Source: Acidobacteriota bacterium | GTDB taxonomy: Bacteria > Acidobacteriota > Terriglobia > Terriglobales > Acidobacteriaceae | NCBI GenBank assembly: GCA_021841795.1 | Contig: JAKCDN010000227.1 | Location: 1 to 5,378 of the forward strand | DNA length: 5,378 bases | Direction of reading: 5' to 3' | Shown here: positions 5,356 through 5,378 of the stretch, in pieces | Position numbering within the stretch: the stretch's first letter is position 1 | How the letters are laid out: every line of letters begins with the position of its first letter | The notes under the pieces: generated by a model | What the model was told of the DNA's origin: nothing | The model's database searches: none | Seen by the model: the letters and a program-made list of their open reading frames with translations, nothing else | Program-made: the position numbers and the translations under genes

Positions 5356-5378
5356 ATGATAAGTTCAGATCTAACGCG
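5319..5378 (-). tRNA. Degenerate tRNA-like sequence, 3' part (5' end outside window); probable tRNA relic
   Basis: Read on the - strand, the segment carries tRNA landmarks in the right order: a D-loop-like GTTAGA, an anticodon-arm region, a T-arm-like GGGGG-CGAAT-CCCTC, an acceptor 3' strand CGGGGCC, discriminator A and encoded CCA (5321-5319). The T loop has five bases instead of seven, as if TT of TTCGAAT were lost. The best anticodon stem has only GAA/TTC paired around CTTATCA, which would put TAT as the anticodon with an unusual C at position 37. The matching acceptor 5' strand, expected to be GGCCCCG, lies beyond the window. It is either a tRNA pseudogene, a fragment left by recombination, or a very divergent tRNA. 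A sequencing error in the T loop cannot be excluded. Confidence 0.45.

Overview
The window is a GC-rich bacterial chromosomal segment with six protein genes, five complete and one cut by the left edge, and a degenerate tRNA-like sequence at the right edge. Dense coding, ATG starts and housekeeping genes argue against a phage or plasmid. The twin-arginine aldo/keto reductase, the residues flanking the catalytic sites and the base composition would fit an acidobacterium, but this is an impression; the sequence alone does not prove the phylum.

Left part (1-1552, + strand): the 3' part of a XerD-type tyrosine recombinase is followed by a complete XerC-type recombinase. The two overlap by four bases (ATGA), so they probably form one translationally coupled unit. 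XerC and XerD together resolve chromosome dimers at the dif site next to the replication terminus. No dif-like site was recognised here.

Middle (1579-2790, - strand): argJ, an arginine-biosynthesis acetyltransferase, converges on xerC with only 26 bases between the stop codons and no obvious terminator. It starts 50 bases from a divergent ABC ATPase gene (2841-3650, + strand) of the YlmA/ModF-like type (COG1119). That ATPase has no permease or binding-protein partner in view.

Right part (3651-5206, + strand): after a small GC hairpin comes a Tat-exported aldo/keto reductase with its own Shine-Dalgarno sequence and a possible extended -10 promoter. A 217-base gap with a bulged hairpin leads to a half-size TauE/SafE (TSUP) membrane protein with four predicted helices. 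These three genes point the same way but are separated by gaps of 97 and 217 bases, so a common operon is uncertain and no shared pathway is evident.

Right edge (5319-5378, - strand): the 3' part of a tRNA-like sequence with encoded CCA. Its T loop lacks the TT of TTCGAAT and its anticodon stem pairs poorly, which suggests a tRNA relic or a highly divergent tRNA. Its 5' part lies outside the window.

I found no CRISPR array, insertion sequence, toxin-antitoxin pair or recognisable defence system. The points most worth checking are the coupled xerD-xerC pair, the altered catalytic residue in the exported reductase, and the degenerate tRNA.
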